DNA of 64,000 bases from Nematostella vectensis. Lineage: Eukaryota; Cnidaria; Anthozoa; Actiniaria; Edwardsiidae. Positions 63,058-64,000 of this stretch are shown here, in pieces. The stretch is taken from contig NC_064037.1 in NCBI RefSeq assembly GCF_932526225.1, positions 558,001-622,000 of the forward strand, given 5' to 3'. How positions within the stretch are numbered: position 1 is the first letter of the stretch; each line of letters starts with the position of its first letter. The translations under genes were made by a program, and so were the position numbers. The notes under the pieces are model-generated. The model did no database searches and was not told the origin of the DNA. It saw nothing but the letters and a program-made list of their open reading frames with translations.

Positions 63058-64000
63058 TCAGCAATGTCACGTTAGTCTTTCGTTGCGGGCACTTGACTAC
63101 TAACGCAGCGACCTGGGTTCGATTCCCGCTGATAGCCTATTTTTTTTTTCTTTATTTTTTTTTTTAAATATCGATACTTAATTATACTGTTCTTGGTGTG
63201 TGACATAAAAAGAAGGTATAGGGACATTTTTATGTACTCTCAGCATCTTTGATGTGCTCATGCTTTGTTCAGGATCCTGTACATATTATATGCACACAAG
63301 AACTAACTAGATTCCTTGGATAACATGATTAAGTAGATTCTAACATAGAGCATAGCGCTCGATAGATTGATATACCTTTTTTTCCGAGTATACTGTTTTA
63401 TTTTTCCTAATGTTACTTTTTGGAATTTACATTCGGAAAAAAAATTATCGATTGTAACCTTTTGGAGGTTACACTCGTAAAACAAATTCCCGAATGTAAC
63501 CCTGAAGCTTTTCCCGAATGTAACCTCCAGTCCGATGGTGACTTTGCTTGGGATAGTTTACGATACCAATAGTATTAAAAGTAATTTTCATTACAATTCC
63601 CTTCAGCAATGTCACGTTAATCTTTCGTTGCGGGCACTTGACTACTAACGCAGCAACCCGGGTTCGATTCCCGCTGATAGCCTATTTTTTTTTTCTTTAT
63701 TTTTTTTTTTTTAATATCGATACTTAATTATACTGTTCTTGGTGTGTCATGACATAAAAAGAAGGTATAGGGATATTTTTATGTACTCTCAGCATCTTTG
63801 ATGTGCTCATGCTTTGTTCAGGATCCTGTACATATTTTATGCACACAAGAACTAACTAGATTCCTTGGATAACTTGATTAAGTAGATTCTAACATAGAGC
63901 ATAGCGATCGATAGATTGATATACCTTTTTTTTCCGAGTATACTGTTTTATTTTTCCTAATGTTACTTTTTGGAATTTACATTCGGAAAAAAAATTATCG
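63058..64000 (+). repeat. 4-mer higher-order repeat II, copy 2 (cut by window end)
   Basis: Starts of monomers 117 and 118 (63,292 and 63,841) carry the 4-mer markers again. The window stops 160 bp into monomer 118, so the length of this copy and the array's end are not visible. Confidence 0.8.
63611..63682 (+). pseudogene. Last complete tRNA-like module (monomer 117)
   Basis: G10 is replaced by A (GTTAATCTTTCG), which removes a D-stem pair and a conserved A-box base. The variable region reads GCAGCAACCCGGG. The B-box GGTTCGATTCC is intact, and T-runs follow. The same changes occur in monomer 113, consistent with the 2,185-bp HOR. Confidence 0.6.

Larger units (their letters stand above)
1..64000 (+). 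repeat. Tandem satellite array, ~546-bp monomer, 117 complete copies plus a fragment
   Basis: The whole window is one head-to-tail array. Using GCACACAAGAAC (or GAACACAAGAAC) as phase anchor, monomers start at: 1, 544, 1089, 1634, 2179, 2724, 3265, 3810, 4355, 4900, 5445, 5992, 6537, 7082, 7626, 8174, 8720, 9269, 9814, 10363, 10909, 11454, 11997, 12543, 13090, 13636, 14182, 14728, 15273, 15819, 16366, 16912, 17459, 18005, 18551, 19097, 19642, 20186, 20732, 21279, 21825, 22373, 22918, 23466, 24012, 24558, 25105, 25652, 26197, 26743, 27290, 27835, 28382, 28926, 29472, 30019, 30565, 31113, 31658, 32206, 32752, 33298, 33845, 34392, 34937, 35483, 36030, 36575, 37121, 37667, 38211, 38757, 39303, 39847, 40393, 40939, 41483, 42029, 42574, 43119, 43664, 44210, 44759, 45304, 45849, 46395, 46942, 47486, 48035, 48582, 49129, 49673, 50219, 50763, 51309, 51859, 52406, 52935, 53481, 54026, 54570, 55116, 55660, 56206, 56756, 57303, 57832, 58378, 58923, 59468, 60015, 60562, 61107, 61656, 62202, 62748, 63292, 63841. 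Lengths are 541-550 bp, except two of 529 bp. Most length change is in T- or A-runs. No gap, inversion or foreign insertion is visible. Coordinates were read by hand and may be off by a base. Confidence 0.98.

Noticed and set aside
1-64000. CRISPR array
   Set aside because: The repeats are contiguous units of about 546 bp without short repeats separated by unique spacers, and no cas gene is present.
1-64000. 5S rRNA or rDNA array
   Set aside because: A unit near 546 bp with Pol III-like signals and T-runs resembles the layout of 5S arrays, but I see no 5S-like 120-nt gene or 5S internal control region. The only RNA-like part has tRNA geometry.
1-64000. Transposon or retroelement insertions
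   Set aside because: Monomers follow one another without interruption, and no target-site duplication, terminal repeat or transposase/reverse transcriptase frame is visible.
1-64000. Telomeric repeats or an array boundary
   Set aside because: No short G-rich telomere-type tandem repeat is seen, and both window ends lie inside satellite monomers, so neither array edge is in view.

Overview
The whole 64 kb window is one satellite DNA array. A unit of about 546 bp is repeated head to tail in one orientation, giving 117 complete monomers and a 160-bp fragment of a 118th. I see no unique sequence, protein-coding gene, rRNA, inserted transposon or telomeric repeat. The AT-rich composition (roughly one third G+C by eye), a Pol III-type tRNA-like module in each unit and higher-order repeats point to a eukaryotic nuclear genome, probably centromeric, pericentromeric or subtelomeric heterochromatin. 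I cannot name the species.

Monomer layout, with phase set arbitrarily at GCACACAAGAAC: offsets 1-100, AT-rich sequence with a conserved AGCGCTCGAT segment; about 105-240, a block of degenerate copies of GTTACATTCGG in both orientations, with an 8-bp-stem hairpin and usually a HindIII site; about 318-389, a tRNA-like module with tRNA spacing, a good B-box and a degenerate A-box; about 392-414, two T-runs; about 415-543, AT-rich sequence ending in the palindrome CAGGATCCTG (BamHI). In a subset of units a perfect 19-bp palindrome then spans the monomer junction.

The array is organised into local higher-order repeats (HORs) of different lengths: a 4-mer of 2,176 bp x2 (about 1.1-5.4 kb); a 9-mer of about 4,915 bp x2 (12.5-22.4 kb) that contains an older 6-mer; a 16-mer of 8,740 bp x2 (19.4-36.9 kb); a 3-mer of 1,636 bp x3 (36.6-41.5 kb) with a dispersed fourth copy at 45.8-47.5 kb; a partial third copy of a 5-monomer segment of the 16-mer (about 42.9-45.6 kb); a 9-mer of 4,897 bp x2 (49.1-58.9 kb); and a 4-mer of 2,185 bp, just over 1.4 copies before the window ends (60.9-64.0 kb). 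Regions 5.4-12.5 kb, 47.5-49.1 kb and 58.9-60.9 kb are monomers without a clean local HOR. This is the pattern expected from repeated unequal exchange or amplification. Several breakpoints map inside the tRNA-like module.

The short ORFs of 60-95 codons are repeated with the satellite on both strands. I judge them incidental, so no CDS is annotated. The main candidate for new biology is the satellite unit itself: more than a hundred tandem, same-strand, potentially Pol III-transcribable tRNA-like modules.
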